A stretch of DNA of 64,000 nt, from positions 62,001-126,000 of the forward strand of contig NZ_JAACFU010000002.1 of the NCBI RefSeq assembly GCF_029051725.1, written 5' to 3'. Position numbers and translations under genes: made by a program. Each line of letters starts with the position of its first letter. Positions within the stretch are counted from its first letter, which is position 1. Shown in pieces: positions 62,324-64,000 of this stretch. This stretch comes from Bradyrhizobium sp. CSS354 (GTDB lineage Bacteria > Pseudomonadota > Alphaproteobacteria > Rhizobiales > Xanthobacteraceae). The notes beneath the pieces are model-generated. The model saw nothing but the letters and a program-made list of their open reading frames with translations. It searched no databases and was not told the origin of the DNA.

Positions 62324-63070
62324 ATGACGGGTACGGCGCAGGCGGAAAAGGCGAAGATCCACGAGGGCAAGGAAGCCGACCATCATCCCTATTTCCGCCC
62401 GCGGGATGCGGCGACACTGATCCTGGTCGATCGCAGCGGCACAACTCCAAAAGTCCTGGTCGGCAAGCGCCACGACAACGTGGTGTTCATGCCCGGAAAG
62501 TTCGTCTTCCCCGGCGGCCGTGTCGACAAGGACGATTATCGCGTGCCGTGCGCGGCGCCGGTCACCGCCGAGTTGGAAGCCAATCTCGCCAAGGGCAGTC
62601 CGAAGACGCCGGCCTCGCGCGCGAAGTCGCTCGCGGTTGCCGCGATCCGCGAGGCCTGCGAGGAAACGGGTCTCTGCCTGGGACGCAAAGCCGAGGGCAA
62701 GGCAAAACTGGAAGGCCCCTGGAAGCCGTTCGCCGATGCGGGCCTGTTGCCCGATCCCTCCAGCCTGTTCCTGATCGCGCGCGCGATCACTCCGCCCGGC
62801 CGCGTCAAGCGGTTCGACACGCGCTTCTTCACGGCGGACGCCTCCGCGATCGCCCATCGCGTCGACGGCGTGATCCATGCCGATGCCGAGCTGGTCGAAC
62901 TGGTCTGGGTCGAGCTCGGCTCAAAGCCACTCGCCGACCTGCATCCGATGACGCGCAACGTGCTCAACGAGCTCGACGCGCGCCTTGCCACCGGCCCGCT
63001 CCGCCATGATGCGCCGGTGCCGTTCTTCCATTTCTACGGCGGCAAGATGCAGAAGGATATTTTGAGCTAA
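62324..63070 (+). CDS. NUDIX hydrolase
   Basis: The 248-residue protein hydrolyses a nucleoside-diphosphate-linked compound. The NUDIX box is split. FVFPGGRVDKDD is separated from AVAAIREACEETGL by an insertion of about 45 residues, as in the NUDT19-like CoA-type subgroup. Glu residues of the REACEETG motif are intact. The ATG at 62324 has a TGAGGA site. It lies 32 bases after the DUF983 gene in the topA-rnr operon. Confidence 0.87.
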   Translation: MTGTAQAEKAKIHEGKEADHHPYFRPRDAATLILVDRSGTTPKVLVGKRHDNVVFMPGKFVFPGGRVDKDDYRVPCAAPVTAELEANLAKGSPKTPASRAKSLAVAAIREACEETGLCLGRKAEGKAKLEGPWKPFADAGLLPDPSSLFLIARAITPPGRVKRFDTRFFTADASAIAHRVDGVIHADAELVELVWVELGSKPLADLHPMTRNVLNELDARLATGPLRHDAPVPFFHFYGGKMQKDILS

Positions 63071-63071
63071 A

Positions 63072-63104
63072 GAGTATCCAAGCGAAGTGGAGACCGGTTC
63101 GCGT
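63072..63104. repeat. Short dispersed palindrome, gcgaaccggt family, copy 2
   Basis: The core 63081-63102 matches 34769-34790 in inverted orientation at 21 of 22 positions. It lies directly after the NUDIX stop. Confidence 0.6.
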
Positions 63105-63130
63105 CTCGTGAAGCTCACGAAACAGGTGGT

Positions 63131-63216
63131 CGTCATGCCCGGGCTTGTCCCGGGCATCCACGTTCTTTGCGCCATGCGGTGAGGCGTGGATGGCCGGGAC
63201 AAGCCCGGCCATGACG
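63131..63216. repeat. Dispersed palindrome, cgtcatgcccgggc family
   Basis: The arms 63131-63160 and 63187-63216 are complementary at 28 of 30 positions, and each arm holds a gcccggg-type hairpin. It is of the same general type as the elements at 5935 and 10618 but belongs to a distinct sequence family. Confidence 0.75.
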
Positions 63217-63395
63217 ATGTGGAAGCTTGAGCGCCTGGCCCGATGGATGCTCACCTTCCGGGGTGCGAGCTCGGAATGACGCGAATGTGCTGAGCGGCCA
63301 CTCAAAAACAAAATAATCTTCCCGCCTCCCCCGATGGCGGAGTTCCAGGGCATGCCTATGTCTTCCGGAACGACACCAAGAACGGACACCGGGCG

Positions 63396-64000
63396 ATGGC
63401 ACAACGGCAACTCAAGCTTGGCGCGTTCATGCGCCCGATCAGCATCCACACCGGCGCCTGGCGCTATCCCGGGGCCTGGCCGGACGCCAATTTCAACTTC
63501 GGCCACATCAAGACGCTGATCCAGAAGCTCGAGGCCGGCAAGTTCGACGCCTTCTTCATGGCCGATCACCTCGCCGTCTTGAACATGCCGGTCAATGCGC
63601 TCAAGCGCAGCCACACGGTCACCTCGTTCGAACCTTTCACGCTGTTGTCGGCGCTCTCCGCCGTCACCGAGCGGATCGGCCTGATCGCGACGGGCTCGAC
63701 CACATTCGACGAGCCCTATCACGTCGCGCGGCGCTTCGCCTCGCTCGACCATCTCAGCGGCGGCCGTGCGGGCTGGAACATCGTCACCACATCGAACCCG
63801 GATGCGGCGCTGAATTTCGGTCTCGACGACCACATGGAGCACGCCGAGCGCTACAAGCGCGCCCGCGAGTTCTACGACGTCGTCACCGGCCTGTGGGATT
63901 CCTTCGCCGACGACGCCTTCGTGCGCGACGTCGAAAGCGGCGTGTTCGTCGATCCCGCCAAGATGCATGTGCTCGACCACCAAGGCAAATATTTGAAAGT
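63396..64000 (+). CDS. LLM class flavin-dependent monooxygenase (NtaA/SnaA/DszA type), 3' truncated by window
   Basis: The ATG at 63396 opens a frame that runs off the end of the window, so 201 residues are visible. It begins MAQRQLKLGAFMRPISIHTG and has FDAFFMADHLAVLN, FEPFTLLSALSAVTERIGL and SGGRAGWNIVTTSNPDAALN, all typical of the two-component nitrilotriacetate/alkanesulfonate monooxygenase group that uses reduced FMN. The substrate is unknown. No partner flavin reductase is in view. Confidence 0.88.
   Translation, partial: MAQRQLKLGAFMRPISIHTGAWRYPGAWPDANFNFGHIKTLIQKLEAGKFDAFFMADHLAVLNMPVNALKRSHTVTSFEPFTLLSALSAVTERIGLIATGSTTFDEPYHVARRFASLDHLSGGRAGWNIVTTSNPDAALNFGLDDHMEHAERYKRAREFYDVVTGLWDSFADDAFVRDVESGVFVDPAKMHVLDHQGKYLK

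Larger units (their letters stand above)
63071..63395. other. Intergenic region with two repeat elements
   Basis: These 325 bases hold no gene. They contain a copy of the gcgaaccggt palindrome, a 86-bp cgtcatgcccgggc palindrome and a short unassigned stretch that must contain the promoter of the following gene. Confidence 0.6.

Noticed and set aside
1..64000. rRNA genes, prophage, conjugative elements, insertion sequences or further tRNA genes
   Set aside because: None was found. No transposase, integrase, capsid or transfer protein was recognised, and only one tRNA cloverleaf was seen.

Overview
The window is a GC-rich chromosomal segment of an alphaproteobacterium in the Rhizobiales, most probably Bradyrhizobium. 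I infer this from gene orders (rpoZ-rsh-pdxJ-acpS-lepB-rnc-era-recO-parC, gatCAB, pyrB-pyrC'-plsY, dprA, topA-rnr), from the protein sequences as I remember the family, and from several families of short palindromic intergenic repeats that I recall as common in that genus. No database search was run.

Layout. 1-4826: end of an MFS transporter, a secreted metallo-beta-lactamase-fold hydrolase, the metal exporter dmeF, and a divergent chromate module (rhodanese-ChrB protein plus ChrA). 4827-6145: one doubtful small gene and a degraded composite repeat. 6146-10491: a YeeE/YedE sulfur transporter and a GMC oxidoreductase co-transcribed with an ABC solute-binding protein. 10748-21620 (minus): a housekeeping run from rpoZ to parC covering stringent response, pyridoxine and lipid cofactors, signal peptidase, RNase III, Era, RecO and topoisomerase IV. 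21950-28414: NYN protein, uracil-DNA glycosylase, peroxiredoxin, smpB, mscL, dapA and a lytic transglycosylase. 29051-35095: tRNA-Ser(GCT), a Sel1-like protein, a tiny lysine-rich protein and the gatC-gatA-gatB operon with two extra small genes. 35172-39383: two nitronate monooxygenases, a LysR regulator and a periplasmic cyclase. 39559-41784: a lone protease-nuclease fusion. 42087-48526: RuvX, an AEC transporter, a CPBP protease, a VanX-like dipeptidase, pyrB, a catalytically degenerate pyrC and plsY. 48671-63070: a patatin, an amidase, dprA, two HxlR-regulated redox cassettes, topA, rnr, DUF983 and NUDIX genes. The window ends inside an LLM flavin monooxygenase.

The most unusual object is the 741-residue protein at 39559-41784. 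A trypsin-like serine protease with an intact His-Asp-Ser triad is joined to a DNA/RNA non-specific endonuclease with an intact DRGH motif. It stands alone and is bracketed by a 47-bp direct repeat (42 of 47 identical) that corresponds to the 3' end of the adjacent small membrane-protein gene. This suggests acquisition as a single-gene cassette. A protease-controlled nuclease effector is the hypothesis I would test first.

Also notable are a perfect 17-bp inverted repeat between an SDR gene and an HxlR regulator, a PyrC homologue lacking its metal-binding histidines, a ParC with Gln at the quinolone-contact position, and two extra conserved small genes nested in the gat operon.
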